Shown here in pieces: positions 55,492 through 64,000 of a stretch of DNA of 64,000 nucleotides. The first letter of the stretch is position 1. The number at the start of each line of letters is the position of its first letter. Under the pieces are notes generated by a model. It was not told the origin of the DNA and searched no databases. It saw nothing but the letters and a program-made list of their open reading frames with translations. The stretch is from Rhodoferax lacus (lineage in GTDB: Bacteria; Pseudomonadota; Gammaproteobacteria; Burkholderiales; Burkholderiaceae_C). The position numbers and the translations under genes are program-made. The stretch lies in NCBI RefSeq assembly GCF_003415675.1, contig NZ_QFZK01000001.1, positions 620,001-684,000 on the forward strand. The letters run 5' to 3'.

Positions 55492-58400
55492 GGTTGCACC
55501 AACTCGCGCCACGAAATTCGTCCGGTAATGGCACGCGTTCCACGCTGGCTGCCACCAGAATCCACCGTGGCCTTGGGTGAGACATAGGTCTGCGTTGTAT
55601 CGGCACCATTGCTGTCGGTGGTCCGGATGCTGGTCGTCCCAGCCTCGGTATTGCTGGTCTGTGTCATGGTAATAACGTAACCATCTGAGTAGGTTATCGT
55701 CGTTATGGCACCACTTCTAACCACCTTGGCCGTAGCACTCGAAACGGTAGAGACAGTCGTGGTTGCCTTCGCGATCGCTTCCAGATTATTCGAGGTCAAT
55801 CTTCCAAGGCGGGGATCGCCCGCAACAGCATATCTGGGGCAGTACGGATAGGTGCAGGTAATGGGATCCATCTTTGCCAATTTGGTCCAGCCCCGCCAGC
55901 CGTAACATATGTCAAATGATTCGTAATAGGGCCAGTAGATGTTGTATTCCGCCAGCACATAGGTGAACTGGTCTCTTTTTACTGTCCAACCATATTCTGG
56001 TCGACCTGCAACTACTTGCTCCAGTGCCCCGACCGGCGTGTCGGCCCGGATTACCTGGAAAGTCAAAGCCCCGTTGTGACGCACACCGGACGCCCGCGAA
56101 TTATTCGCGTCATTGAAGCTATAGCCCTTGGTTCCATTTCCCGTCGCCGTTACACCAGATGGAGGTATGGCGGGATGGAACATATTGCCATCGCCCGCAG
56201 AATCCCCCAAAAGCACACATGCCGTAGAGGTAGGGTGCAAGCCGGTTCTGACATCGGCTGGTAAACCATTGACACCACCCCACCAATCCTTCTGAAAAAA
56301 GGCATAGGTCGGCAGGTTTACTGCAAAGCTACCAATGTTTGCACGCGTATAGGTTGGTGCAAAGCTGGATAGCAAGCTCATTGCCGTGATGCTCGGACTG
56401 GTCTGGTAATTTTTGATATTGGTGTAGCCAGCATCCACGTTGGCGCGATAGGAACTATCACCAATATGAATTTGGGCCGCTGGACTCAGATACTGGTTTT
56501 GCACAAGCACTTTGAATGGTGTGGACGTTGATGGTATGGCCTTGCTCAGATTAAATTTTGCATCACCGGGGTCAAGGAAGTTCATACCGGTGGCATCGTA
56601 GTCACTGTCATAGGAGTGGTAATCAACCTGAAACTTGCAATCGCGTCCTGAACAATTTGACAAACTCGGGCCATAAAAAAAGTCAACATCAAAGTCTCCG
56701 CCGGAAATACCCGGGTCAGGAACAACTGTCGTTGTCGTAACCGTCCGTGCATTCACGACGGGCCTGGGCATATCAACATCAGGGTTCTGATTGAATAGGA
56801 CCTTGGTGGTCGTGGCCGCTTGCACCAGCACGGGTTGCGAACTCACACCAATGGAATAAAAATAGCCCACAGGTACGCCATCAGCTGTCAAGATGGGGCT
56901 TCCATTGCTTGTGGCGGGTGATGTCTCCACGTCACCGGTTCGCCATACCTGCCGGTCAGCATCGGTTATCTGGCCGTCTTCGTTGAAATCCAGAAACGGG
57001 CGGTTTTCGGCAACGCCACCCGACAAGCTATTCAGTTCCATCAGGTAGTTGGAGCCTTTGACAGACTGCGCTCCGGCGATGGGTGTACTGGACGCCGTTG
57101 GGTTGTAAGCGATGAAATGAAAGCGCCCATCATCAATAAGGCTGCCACTGCCCACCACGCGCTCTCCCGCTGGCAGTGGTGTGATCCACCCTCGGCTGTG
57201 TGGATTGCTTGCGGTCCCGGTGGACCAGTCGGGCGTTTGTGGAGACGTAATCGTCCTTGTATACCGGCTGCATGCGCCGCCTACCAATTTGAAGCAGCGT
57301 GTGGTAAGTGTCTGTGTCAGCATGGCTGTGTTAGTGGCCGGGGCACTGTCCCAGATGCCGTAGGCCGCATACACCGTGCTGCCGTCCGTACTATCGGCCG
57401 CAGTCAGCATGGAACCCGTTGCAAAATTCACCATATATCCGCCGTTGGGGTGGACACGAACGCTGGGCGCCATCGTGATGGGCTGGGCCGGCGTCCTGGC
57501 AGTGTCATAGACCAGCTTGCTGGCTCCAGAATTTACGTCAAAGCGCCACATGCGGCCCAGCAAATCTCCGGCGAAGACATAGTCAATACTGCCGTCACCG
57601 TCGGAATCGACTACAGCTGGCGTAGAGAGGCCATTACCAGTCTGGCTATCGGTAGCAATGGGGCTTCCCATCAAGGCACCAGTATCTGCGTTGATGATGT
57701 ACAGGTAGGCTCTGCCGTCCGCACCCAGATACCCGTTGCCCACAATCACTGCATCAATGTCCTTCACCTTCCCCAAAATAGGGTTGGAGTAGGTGTAGCC
57801 CAGATTGGCATAGGAATAGCTATCGACGTAATTGATCGTGCTGGTCGTAATTTCCCACTTGATATGGCTTGCCGCCGTGGCTTCATCGCCAGGCGCAAGG
57901 CCCGCGTCGCCGGTGATGTCCAGCGCATACAGGCCACGGCCACCAGCACCCAGCGCACCTACCAAAATGCGCTTGGCCCCCGCTGATATGTAGCCCACAC
58001 TCACGGAGCCATCCACAAAGTAGTCATGCGCATAGCTGGTATCCGCCAGAGCACTCATTTTGGGTATCAGCATGGACGGAACGTAGGCCCAACGCTCCTG
58101 CCCCGAGGTGCTTGAGTTGAAAGATGCATCAAAGGCATGCAGCATTCCATCATTGCTTCCTACAAACAGCGTTGGCAGTGGCGCTGAAGCCGTCTTCGCT
58201 CTGCCACTTGCCAGCCTTGAATCCGAGACATAGAAAGGCCTTGAGTGCACAATATCGCCAAGTCTTGAGATGCGGGCACGCAGTGCGCCCGAAAGTCCGT
58301 CGGTTTCGAGAGACCGGTCCCCACGCAGATAGTCCAACACCTGCTGGCTGCTCGCCACACCCGTTTCCGCCGTACTTCGGCTCAAGTAGCCCTGCTGCGT

Positions 58401-58775
58401 CGCACTGAGTGAGTTCAGAGAAAACGGCACCTTGCTGCCGTCACTCTTCATGGTGACGATGGTGCGGGCACTGGTTCTTGCATCCAGCAATTCGGCCATA
58501 TTCAGCTTGGGTGTGGATGCGATCGCTCCATATTTGTCAATGCCAAACGCCAGTACGTTTCCGCTCCAACCGTCTCGCTCGTAGAGGGTGCGAAAGATGT
58601 TTTCGGCGTTGCTGCTCAGGTCAGGGTTGGTGGGTCTGAGTTGAGCAACGTAGCCCACCGGTTCCTGGGAAGGCAGAAATGCAGAGAAGGCAAGTGCCGT
58701 CTTGAAGAGCATGGCCACGGTTGCCAGCAATAGCAGGGTGGCAAGCCAGATGGGTTGTATGGTGCGTTGGTTCAT
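55488..58775 (-). CDS. pilY1: Type IV pilus tip adhesin/assembly protein PilY1
   Basis: A 1095-residue exported protein with a hydrophobic N-terminal signal (about 8-30). The PilY1 propeller region spans about 165-560: DIVHSRPFYVSDSRL, LFVGSNDGMLHAFDA and LVGALGAGGRGLYALDIT. A calcium-binding loop is present, DSDGDGSIDY, with a second EF-hand-like DFNEDGQITDADR near 650. The N-terminal von Willebrand A domain of Pseudomonas PilY1 is absent. Instead about 500 residues follow the propeller and lack any domain I recognise. PilY1 caps the pilus tip and affects adhesion and retraction. Confidence 0.9.
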   Translation of the reverse strand: MNQRTIQPIWLATLLLLATVAMLFKTALAFSAFLPSQEPVGYVAQLRPTNPDLSSNAENIFRTLYERDGWSGNVLAFGIDKYGAIASTPKLNMAELLDARTSARTIVTMKSDGSKVPFSLNSLSATQQGYLSRSTAETGVASSQQVLDYLRGDRSLETDGLSGALRARISRLGDIVHSRPFYVSDSRLASGRAKTASAPLPTLFVGSNDGMLHAFDASFNSSTSGQERWAYVPSMLIPKMSALADTSYAHDYFVDGSVSVGYISAGAKRILVGALGAGGRGLYALDITGDAGLAPGDEATAASHIKWEITTSTINYVDSYSYANLGYTYSNPILGKVKDIDAVIVGNGYLGADGRAYLYIINADTGALMGSPIATDSQTGNGLSTPAVVDSDGDGSIDYVFAGDLLGRMWRFDVNSGASKLVYDTARTPAQPITMAPSVRVHPNGGYMVNFATGSMLTAADSTDGSTVYAAYGIWDSAPATNTAMLTQTLTTRCFKLVGGACSRYTRTITSPQTPDWSTGTASNPHSRGWITPLPAGERVVGSGSLIDDGRFHFIAYNPTASSTPIAGAQSVKGSNYLMELNSLSGGVAENRPFLDFNEDGQITDADRQVWRTGDVETSPATSNGSPILTADGVPVGYFYSIGVSSQPVLVQAATTTKVLFNQNPDVDMPRPVVNARTVTTTTVVPDPGISGGDFDVDFFYGPSLSNCSGRDCKFQVDYHSYDSDYDATGMNFLDPGDAKFNLSKAIPSTSTPFKVLVQNQYLSPAAQIHIGDSSYRANVDAGYTNIKNYQTSPSITAMSLLSSFAPTYTRANIGSFAVNLPTYAFFQKDWWGGVNGLPADVRTGLHPTSTACVLLGDSAGDGNMFHPAIPPSGVTATGNGTKGYSFNDANNSRASGVRHNGALTFQVIRADTPVGALEQVVAGRPEYGWTVKRDQFTYVLAEYNIYWPYYESFDICYGWRGWTKLAKMDPITCTYPYCPRYAVAGDPRLGRLTSNNLEAIAKATTTVSTVSSATAKVVRSGAITTITYSDGYVITMTQTSNTEAGTTSIRTTDSNGADTTQTYVSPKATVDSGGSQRGTRAITGRISWRELVQP

Positions 58776-58788
58776 GGAAATGCCTCGC

Positions 58789-59343
58789 CTACGGTGGATT
58801 GCAACTCTTTACGCTGTAGTAGCTCGCCAGGGTCTTGCTGGCACCACTACCGCCGGTACCACGGCCAAATATCTGGTAGGTGTTAACCTTATTGCAGACA
58901 CCATCGCTATCCAGACTCACATTTGGCAAGGTGCTGTTTTGCGACATGAGCTGTATCACATAGCTGCTGGTGCAAGACGCATTGGAATCAACGCAGATGG
59001 CATTCGCAGACGAATACATGGTGGTCAGGGGCGATGCCACGGCGGCGGCGCTGGAACCAAGCGGGTAGAGAGCGGGCGAAGTACTGGCAGAGTAGCTGTC
59101 AAACCCGGGATCGAGGTAGTTGGAGCCAATGACAAGCCATTTCTCAGCCGTTGTGATCGCAAGCTCGGCGTTGTTCAGCGCGTTGTTGTCAAACTGAATG
59201 TTGCCCGCCAGTTTGAACTGCGTATTGGAGGTGCCAATGGCAACAATGCCCAACATCATGATCAACACCAGAATAACCAGGGCCAGGACCAACGTGGCGC
59301 CCTGCTCGCGCTTTAGCCTCCGGGTTCCAAACATAGGATTCAT
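58789..59343 (-). CDS. pilX: Type IV minor pilin PilX
   Basis: A 184-residue protein with the start REQGATLVLALVILVLIMML, the PilX-type hydrophobic N-terminus that lacks Glu at +5 (leucine here). The following NTQFKLAGNIQFDNNALNNAELAI matches PilX N-terminal helices. It has several cysteines (CVDSNASC near 125, CNK, SCNPP), likely disulfides. The start overlaps the pilW stop by four bases. It takes part in pilus initiation with PilV, PilW and PilY1. Confidence 0.87.
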   Translation of the reverse strand: MNPMFGTRRLKREQGATLVLALVILVLIMMLGIVAIGTSNTQFKLAGNIQFDNNALNNAELAITTAEKWLVIGSNYLDPGFDSYSASTSPALYPLGSSAAAVASPLTTMYSSANAICVDSNASCTSSYVIQLMSQNSTLPNVSLDSDGVCNKVNTYQIFGRGTGGSGASKTLASYYSVKSCNPP

Positions 59344-60362
59344 AGCTTTGGAACTCCATTGCGCAGTTGGACAACGGTGCTGAACAACTGCCGCCGGAAT
59401 CCGTCTTTCACGTTATAAGGCTGGTTACCCATGGCAAAGGTTTGGGTATTGACATAGCCTGATTCCGCAGTGGAATTGCGAGCCAGCAGCCATATACGCA
59501 CTGAGGTCACGTTGCCCCAATTGACCGTTGCATTGGCAGGTTTCGTATCCGAGGCAGTTCCGGGAATGGAGTCGTAAAACTGAACGTCAGTCGCGTTGGG
59601 CATGATCCCGTACTGCACTTGCATGCGTTCTATGCCGCTGGCCACCAATTCCCGCTCCATGGTTCCGTCAGCCTGCATCGCCAGCCGCCACAGCGCGGGA
59701 ACCAGCGGACTTTCGGCAGCCGTTGTAGTAAAGGGGCTGATGAAATAGACAAAGGTGTTAACGCGAAACGTGTCCACTGGCAGGCCAGCACCTACGGATA
59801 TCGGCGCCACTGGTGTCGAAGTCGTCTTGAACATCTGCCCCTGCGCATAGGCGGACTGAAAATAGACGGTATTCTTGTCCAGTGTGGATGCCGGTGCATT
59901 GCCGAGGTGGCGGATGACCAGCACGTCGTTACCTGCCTCGTAGTTGGCAGAAGGTATGCAGTTCGATGCACCCGAAAAGGGATTGCTGTTGTCAGCGCCC
60001 CAGATACCCTGGCCTATGTTCGTCACAAAGCCACCAACAGTGCTTCCTGCATCCGAACAGCCGCTTTGCGGGTCAGTCCAAGGTGCAGGGCTACCGGGCT
60101 GTGCCAGGGTGTACCCCAAATATCCTGCATGCCGGAGTTCGTCTTTGAGCGACGACAGCGCATAGCGGCCATTGGTCGCCATTTCGGAGGTGCGGTCATT
60201 GGAGCGCGAACTGCCGGAGGCACTTGCCAAGATACCAACCAGCGAGGAAATAACCACCAAGCCCACGGTGATAGCCACCATCAACTCAACCAGTGACAAG
60301 CCCGCTTGCGCACCCGGACGCTTTTGGCCGTGGGCCGTGGGGAGTGAATAGCGGCATTTCAT
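59340..60362 (-). CDS. pilW: Type IV minor pilin PilW
   Basis: A 340-residue protein with prepilin site GAQAG/LSLVELMVAITVGLVV, Leu at +1 and Glu at +5, and a 21-residue leader. The PilW family pattern continues with FVYFISP and LWRLAMQADG and a C-terminal VRIWLLARN followed by GFRRQLFSTVVQLRN. It is a large minor pilin of the tip complex. Its gene starts three bases after the pilV stop. Confidence 0.9.
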   Translation of the reverse strand: MKCRYSLPTAHGQKRPGAQAGLSLVELMVAITVGLVVISSLVGILASASGSSRSNDRTSEMATNGRYALSSLKDELRHAGYLGYTLAQPGSPAPWTDPQSGCSDAGSTVGGFVTNIGQGIWGADNSNPFSGASNCIPSANYEAGNDVLVIRHLGNAPASTLDKNTVYFQSAYAQGQMFKTTSTPVAPISVGAGLPVDTFRVNTFVYFISPFTTTAAESPLVPALWRLAMQADGTMERELVASGIERMQVQYGIMPNATDVQFYDSIPGTASDTKPANATVNWGNVTSVRIWLLARNSTAESGYVNTQTFAMGNQPYNVKDGFRRQLFSTVVQLRNGVPKL

Positions 60363-60365
60363 GGC

Positions 60366-60908
60366 CTAGTTGAAGATGGTCCGGGTGGCCTTGTAAGTCA
60401 GCACCTCACCCGTGCCCGAAGCGCTCACTGCGGATGCGTCGTAAGTGGTGTCGGTCTGACGGTCTACCCAGGTCAGTGAGATGGTGTAGGTGCTGGGATT
60501 GCCGCCGGTGGTTTGCGCAACAGAGCATGTGCTCTGCGGAAGAGCCACAGCCACAGCAGCCTGCCATTGCAGCAGATCGTAAGTTGCCAAAGCGGCCGGC
60601 TGGCACAGGGCTCCAGCGGGACCGCAGGCATTGCTCACAGCTGCTGCAGGCGAGGGACAGGTATAGACATAGTTTCCAGCGACTGCGGCCGCCTTGTTGA
60701 CCTCCATGCGTTCGGCCAAATCAGAGGCCAGGATCACCGCCTGGGTTCTGAACTGTGCATTCTGGTTCAGCTTCAGGGCGAAGGACTGCAATCCGAATGT
60801 CCCAACCAGTGCCAGCGATATCAAGAGTATGGTCACCAGCACCTCGATCAATGAAAACCCATGACGGCGGTAGCGTGGTGCGGGTGCGGGTGCGGGTAGC
60901 TTGCGCAT
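60366..60908 (-). CDS. pilV: Type IV minor pilin PilV
   Basis: A 180-residue protein with an Ala/Pro-rich leader and prepilin site YRRHG/FSLIEVLVTILLIS (Phe +1, Glu +5). The pattern GLQSFALKLNQNAQFRTQAVILASDLAERM is the PilV signature. Cysteines in TCPSP, NACG and LCQP probably form disulfides. Start ATG 60908 gives a 17-residue leader; the frame continues into the upstream gene but overlaps it. Confidence 0.88.
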   Translation of the reverse strand: MRKLPAPAPAPRYRRHGFSLIEVLVTILLISLALVGTFGLQSFALKLNQNAQFRTQAVILASDLAERMEVNKAAAVAGNYVYTCPSPAAAVSNACGPAGALCQPAALATYDLLQWQAAVAVALPQSTCSVAQTTGGNPSTYTISLTWVDRQTDTTYDASAVSASGTGEVLTYKATRTIFN

Positions 60909-60918
60909 ACAGCGTCGT

Positions 60919-61500
60919 TTAATGGGCTTGCACACTGCCCGTAGCAGCCACAGTGAGCGTTTTGTCGACCGCTCCCGACCAAGTACCACCCACTGTCAGG
61001 GTTGCGGCCATCGCACCGGCTCCCCCTTGCGTGCCATTGGCATTGAAGCGGACCCCATAAGTGGCAGCTCCATTGTGGGCAGACAGGGTCAGTTGCGTGG
61101 CCAAGGGTGCACGGACATAAAGAGGGTTGGGAATGGTTGCAGTTGCTGCATCGCAGTTGTCCGTGCCGTCGCTGGTGGTGTCCACACAGACCAGCCAACC
61201 ACTGGCCCAACTGGGGGAGGACGTGGCGCAGCCTGTGTCATTGGCATCCGTGGCATCCGTTGCGCTGCGGGCACACACCAAAACGCGTGCATTGCGCTTG
61301 ACGGCCTCTGCCCGCGCCAAGTTCAGGTCACTGGCAAGCATGTTGATTGCCGACTTTTGCCGCAGGGTGTTTGCCATGGAAACCAGCGAGGGTGTTGCCA
61401 GAGCCGCAAGAATTCCCGCAATGACCAGAACCACCAGCATCTCAACAGCGGTGAGGCCCTGACGGTATCGGGTCTTGGGTTGGTACAGCTTTGTTTGCAT
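60919..61500 (-). CDS. FimT/GspH-family pseudopilin, first gene of the minor pilin operon
   Basis: A 193-residue protein with prepilin site RYRQG/LTAVEMLVVLVIAGIL (Leu +1, Glu +5). DLNLARAEAVKRNARVLVCA and the C-terminal VRFNANGTQGG mark the FimT/FimU (GspH) family. In related operons this protein leads the tip complex. The ATG at 61500 is preferred to a longer start at 61530. A candidate promoter lies upstream at 61538-61565. Confidence 0.88.
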   Translation of the reverse strand: MQTKLYQPKTRYRQGLTAVEMLVVLVIAGILAALATPSLVSMANTLRQKSAINMLASDLNLARAEAVKRNARVLVCARSATDATDANDTGCATSSPSWASGWLVCVDTTSDGTDNCDAATATIPNPLYVRAPLATQLTLSAHNGAATYGVRFNANGTQGGAGAMAATLTVGGTWSGAVDKTLTVAATGSVQAH

Positions 61501-61537
61501 CTTGAATATCCTGGGCTGCAGACTATCCAAGCCCTAT

Positions 61538-61565
61538 TCATTAGCCAAGACACATCCAGTGCCAA
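61538..61565 (-). promoter_or_regulatory. Candidate promoter of the minor pilin operon
   Basis: On the minus strand TTGGCA (61565-61560) and TAATGA (61543-61538) are spaced by 16 bases, 38 bases before the first pilin gene. I looked for a sigma54 motif here and did not find the required GG/GC spacing. Confidence 0.4.
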
Positions 61566-61671
61566 AGGACGGGCGGCGCCATGCGTGCGCCAAACGGCGC
61601 TGCCCGCATCTTGGCCGTGCCGATGCGGTTAACCTATGCCTCGCATGCCCGCCCGGTCACGACTGATAGAA

Positions 61672-62799
61672 ATGAATATGCACATGGAACGCGCACTCGA
61701 ACTGGCCCAACGGGCTACAGGACTCTCGGACCCCAACCCGCGGGTGGGCTGCCTCCTCGTGGGCGCGGATGGCACCGTCTTGGGCCAAGGCCATACCCAA
61801 ATGGCCGGTGGCCCGCATGCCGAAGTCATGGCCCTGCGGGATGCCCGTGAACGCGGCAATGCCGTGCAAGGCGCCACAGCCTACGTAACCCTGGAGCCCT
61901 GTTCCCACCAGGGCCGCACCGGCCCCTGCTGCGATGCCCTGATTGCCGCCGGCATACAGCGCGTGGTGGCCACCCAGACTGATCCCAACCCGCTGGTCTC
62001 CGGTCAGGGCTTTGCCCGTCTGCGGGCCGCAGGCCTTGCGGTAGAGCTGTTGCCTGCGGACCACCCGCAGGCCATCGCGTCGCGCGAACTCAACATCGGT
62101 TTTTTCAGCCGCATGGTGCGCAAAACCCCCTGGGTGCGCCTGAAGATTGCCGCCTCCCTGGACGGCAAGACCGCCCTGCCCAACGGGGCCAGCCAGTGGA
62201 TCACCTCAGCCGAGGCACGCACCGATGGACATGCCTGGCGTGCACGCGCCAGCGCCGTGCTGACCGGCATAGGCACGGTGCTGCAAGACCGGCCCCGGCT
62301 TGACGTGCGCCTGGTGGAGACCTCGCGCCAGCCCCATCTGGTGGTCGTGGACAGCGCGCTGCAAACTCCGCTGGACTCTCCCGTCTTCCTGCCGGGCAGA
62401 ACCCTGCTGATCTACGCCGCACAGGAGGACGAGGCAAAAGCCGCGGCTCTCACGGCCCAGGGCGCCACCGTCATTTACCTGCCCGGACGGGCTGCAGACG
62501 GCAGGCCCACCGGCAAGGTGGATCTGGCTGCCCTGCTGCGCGACCTGGGCCAGCGCGAAATCAATGAACTGCATGTGGAGGCCGGGCACAAGCTCAATGG
62601 CTCGCTGGTGCGTGAAGGCCTGGTGGACGAATTTTTGGTCTATCTGGCGCCCAAGCTCCTGGGCCAAGGCGCAGACATGGCCCATTTTGGGCCGCTGACC
62701 GAACTCTCACAGGCCCTGAACCTGCGCTTTTTGTCCAGCACGCTGGTGGGGCCGGACATGCGCCTGCTGGCGCGCGTTACCGGTCGTGACGATTTTTAA
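61672..62799 (+). CDS. ribD: Bifunctional riboflavin deaminase/reductase RibD
   Basis: A protein of about 375 residues. The N-terminal deaminase domain shows the zinc signature PHAEVMAL and PCSHQGRTGPCC (about 50-88); the C-terminal reductase domain contains RLKIAASLDGKTAL, WITSAEARTDGH and ELHVEAGHKLNGSLV. It deaminates and reduces the pyrimidine intermediate of riboflavin synthesis. The start is uncertain among ATGs at 61672, 61678 and 61684. A 17-pair inverted repeat follows the stop directly. Confidence 0.95.
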   Translation: MNMHMERALELAQRATGLSDPNPRVGCLLVGADGTVLGQGHTQMAGGPHAEVMALRDARERGNAVQGATAYVTLEPCSHQGRTGPCCDALIAAGIQRVVATQTDPNPLVSGQGFARLRAAGLAVELLPADHPQAIASRELNIGFFSRMVRKTPWVRLKIAASLDGKTALPNGASQWITSAEARTDGHAWRARASAVLTGIGTVLQDRPRLDVRLVETSRQPHLVVVDSALQTPLDSPVFLPGRTLLIYAAQEDEAKAAALTAQGATVIYLPGRAADGRPTGKVDLAALLRDLGQREINELHVEAGHKLNGSLVREGLVDEFLVYLAPKLLGQGADMAHFGPLTELSQALNLRFLSSTLVGPDMRLLARVTGRDDF

Positions 62800-62848
62800 T
62801 TCGCAGGGATTGGGCCCTGACCCGGGTCAAAGGCCCAATCCCTGCGAA
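62800..62848. repeat. 17-bp perfect inverted repeat between ribD and ribE
   Basis: Positions 62800-62816 are perfectly complementary to 62832-62848, and the loop contains a second palindrome, TGACCCGGGTCA (62818-62829). The stem starts immediately after the ribD stop and ends nine bases before the ribE ATG. There is no T-run on either side, so it is not a standard terminator. It could limit ribE translation or processing of the rib mRNA. Confidence 0.75.
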
Positions 62849-62857
62849 AATACCGGC

Positions 62858-63505
62858 ATGTTTACCGGAATCATCACCGGCGTAGGGCGCATCGCCGCCG
62901 TTCGCGCCATAGGCTCTTCAACACACGGCAAGCGCCTGACCATCACCTGCCCCGCGGACTACCTGCAGGATGTCGGCTTGGGGGACAGCATCGCGCTCAA
63001 CGGCGCCTGCATGACCGTCACCACGCTGGACACCGCGAACCGGCAGTTCACCGTGGATATCTCAGCCGAATCGCTGGACAAGACGGCTGGCCTGGATCAG
63101 ACCGGCACCGTCAACCTGGAAAAAGCCCTGCGCACCAATGACCGTCTGGGCGGCCACCTGGTCTCCGGCCACGTGGACGGCGTAGGCACAGTGACCCACT
63201 TTGCCCAGGTGGGTGAAAGCTGGACACTGCGTGTACTGTCGCCCCCGCAGCTGGGCAAGTTCCTGGCCTACAAGGGCTCCATCGTCATCAACGGGGTCAG
63301 CCTGACGGTCAACCAGGTCACTGACCTGAACACCGGCTGTGAGATCAGCATCAACCTGATTCCGCACACCGTGGAGAACACGGCTCTGTCTTCGTTGAGC
63401 CAAGGCTCGCGGGTCAATCTGGAGATTGACCTGATTGCGCGCTACGTGGAACGCATGCTGACTGCACCCGTTGCTGCGCCCAGCTCCACCTCGGCGTCTG
63501 TTTAA
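62858..63505 (+). CDS. ribE: Riboflavin synthase alpha chain
   Basis: A 215-residue enzyme made of two similar beta-barrels. Each begins with the family motif: [12 protein letters not shown] at the start and [13 protein letters not shown] near 98, with [15 protein letters not shown] and [13 protein letters not shown] as paired substrate-binding segments. It converts two 6,7-dimethyl-8-ribityllumazine molecules into riboflavin and the pyrimidine. The ATG at 62858 is clear; no good ribosome site is seen, and the stem described before it ends nine bases upstream. Confidence 0.96.
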   Translation: MFTGIITGVGRIAAVRAIGSSTHGKRLTITCPADYLQDVGLGDSIALNGACMTVTTLDTANRQFTVDISAESLDKTAGLDQTGTVNLEKALRTNDRLGGHLVSGHVDGVGTVTHFAQVGESWTLRVLSPPQLGKFLAYKGSIVINGVSLTVNQVTDLNTGCEISINLIPHTVENTALSSLSQGSRVNLEIDLIARYVERMLTAPVAAPSSTSASV

Positions 63506-63524
63506 TTTCTTTTCTTCGTACTCC

Positions 63525-64000
63525 ATGACTGCATTGCAACCCGTACCCATATCTCCGATTGAAGACATCGTCTCCGACATGCGCGCCGGCAAGATCGTCA
63601 TCCTGGTGGATGAAGAAGACCGCGAAAACGAAGGCGACCTGATTCTGGCTGCCGACCATGTGACGGCAGAAGGCATCAACTTCATGGCCAAGTTTGGCCG
63701 TGGCCTGATCTGCCTGACCCTCAGCCGTGAACGCTGCGAGCGCCTGCAACTGCCCCCCATGACAGCCCGCAATGGCGACAAAAAAGGCACGGCCTTTACC
63801 GCATCGATTGAAGCCGCCGAGGGTGTCACCACCGGCATTTCTGCCGCGGACCGCGCCCGCACCGTGCAGGCCGCCGTGGCCCGCAACGCGGTGCCGGCTG
63901 ATCTGGTGCAACCGGGCCACATCTTCCCGCTGCAGGCAGTGGATGGCGGCGTGCTGATGCGTGCGGGCCACACCGAAGCCGGCTGCGACCTGGCCGCCAT
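63525..64000 (+). CDS. ribB: 3,4-dihydroxy-2-butanone 4-phosphate synthase (partial, runs off the window)
   Basis: The first 158 codons are visible; the gene continues beyond the right edge. After [20 protein letters not shown], the enzyme signature is complete: [13 protein letters not shown] (acidic loop binding ribulose 5-phosphate and metal) and, near the end, [13 protein letters not shown]. It makes the four-carbon unit of riboflavin. Whether a GTP cyclohydrolase II domain (RibBA fusion) follows cannot be seen. It starts 19 bases after ribE. Confidence 0.93.
   Translation, partial: MTALQPVPISPIEDIVSDMRAGKIVILVDEEDRENEGDLILAADHVTAEGINFMAKFGRGLICLTLSRERCERLQLPPMTARNGDKKGTAFTASIEAAEGVTTGISAADRARTVQAAVARNAVPADLVQPGHIFPLQAVDGGVLMRAGHTEAGCDLAA

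Noticed and set aside
61538..61570. Sigma54 promoter for the minor pilin operon
   Set aside because: A TTGGCAC segment is present but the GC element at the required spacing is missing.

Overview
The window is a 64-kb piece of a GC-rich betaproteobacterial chromosome, most likely order Burkholderiales, family Comamonadaceae (Rhodoferax-like). This placement is an inference. It rests on the EarP/EF-P(Arg32) pair, a GalE-type threonine dehydrogenase next to kbl, a beta-type phasin, the fimT-pilV-pilW-pilX-pilY1-pilE minor pilin block, a ZTP-type leader before glyA, and housekeeping gene orders such as uvrC-pgsA, clpS-clpA and ribD-ribE-ribB. I see no insertion sequence, prophage, CRISPR array or rRNA. 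Coding density is high and there are three tRNA genes: His, Val and Ser.

Layout. 1-2.1 kb: the 5' part of a glutamine-synthetase-like gene with a 16-bp palindromic operator, a Phd/PIN toxin-antitoxin pair and a class II aldolase-type gene. 2.1-6.7 kb: biotin uptake genes bioM-bioN-bioY overlapping an acyl-CoA ligase and a thiolase. 6.7-9.9 kb: nitroreductase, chemoreceptor and an orphan ParA ATPase. 10-15.2 kb (minus strand): tRNA-His, ppiD, tRNA-Val, hupB, pgsA and uvrC. 15.3-18.1 kb: earP, efp and a bestrophin-family channel. 18.1-21.9 kb: the threonine-to-glycine pair tdh/kbl, a divergent XRE-cupin regulator whose start is disturbed by a C8 tract, and a LOG-family protein. 21.9-30.9 kb: one tightly packed minus-strand run of eight genes (nitroreductase, fused LivHM permease, livG, livF, pncB, a 2-hydroxyacid dehydrogenase, rmuC, MFS permease).

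31-38 kb: a phasin with TGC-box operators, then DUF2076, a patatin lipoprotein, DUF1499, clpA, clpS, DUF192, a DUF1345 membrane protein and tRNA-Ser. 38.3-43.7 kb (minus): the run cysS-DNA glycosylase-accA-tilS-lysC. 43.9-48.2 kb (plus): a TPR protein and an L,D-transpeptidase that share a C-terminal NTF2-like module, then two cyclophilins and lpxH. 48.2-50.9 kb: a 906-residue DUF349 protein. 50.9-51.6 kb: a non-coding stretch rich in RNA structure, including a predicted 210-nt transcript upstream of the DUF349 gene. 51.6-54.3 kb: a lytic transglycosylase, then glyA behind a ZTP riboswitch, then nrdR. 54.3-61.5 kb: the type IV minor pilin/PilY1 operon on the minus strand. 61.7-64 kb: riboflavin genes ribD, ribE and the start of ribB.

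Functional themes are one-carbon and glycine supply (glyA, kbl/tdh), cofactor supply (biotin, NAD, riboflavin), envelope and cell-wall maintenance (lpxH, L,D-transpeptidase, lytic transglycosylase, pgsA), protein quality control (clpAS, ppiD, cyclophilins) and surface adhesion or motility (type IV pili, chemoreceptor). The least explained items are the structured RNA region at 50.97-51.29 kb, the coupling of a Liv-type transporter to pncB, and the bioY-linked ligase/thiolase pair whose thiolase lacks one catalytic cysteine.
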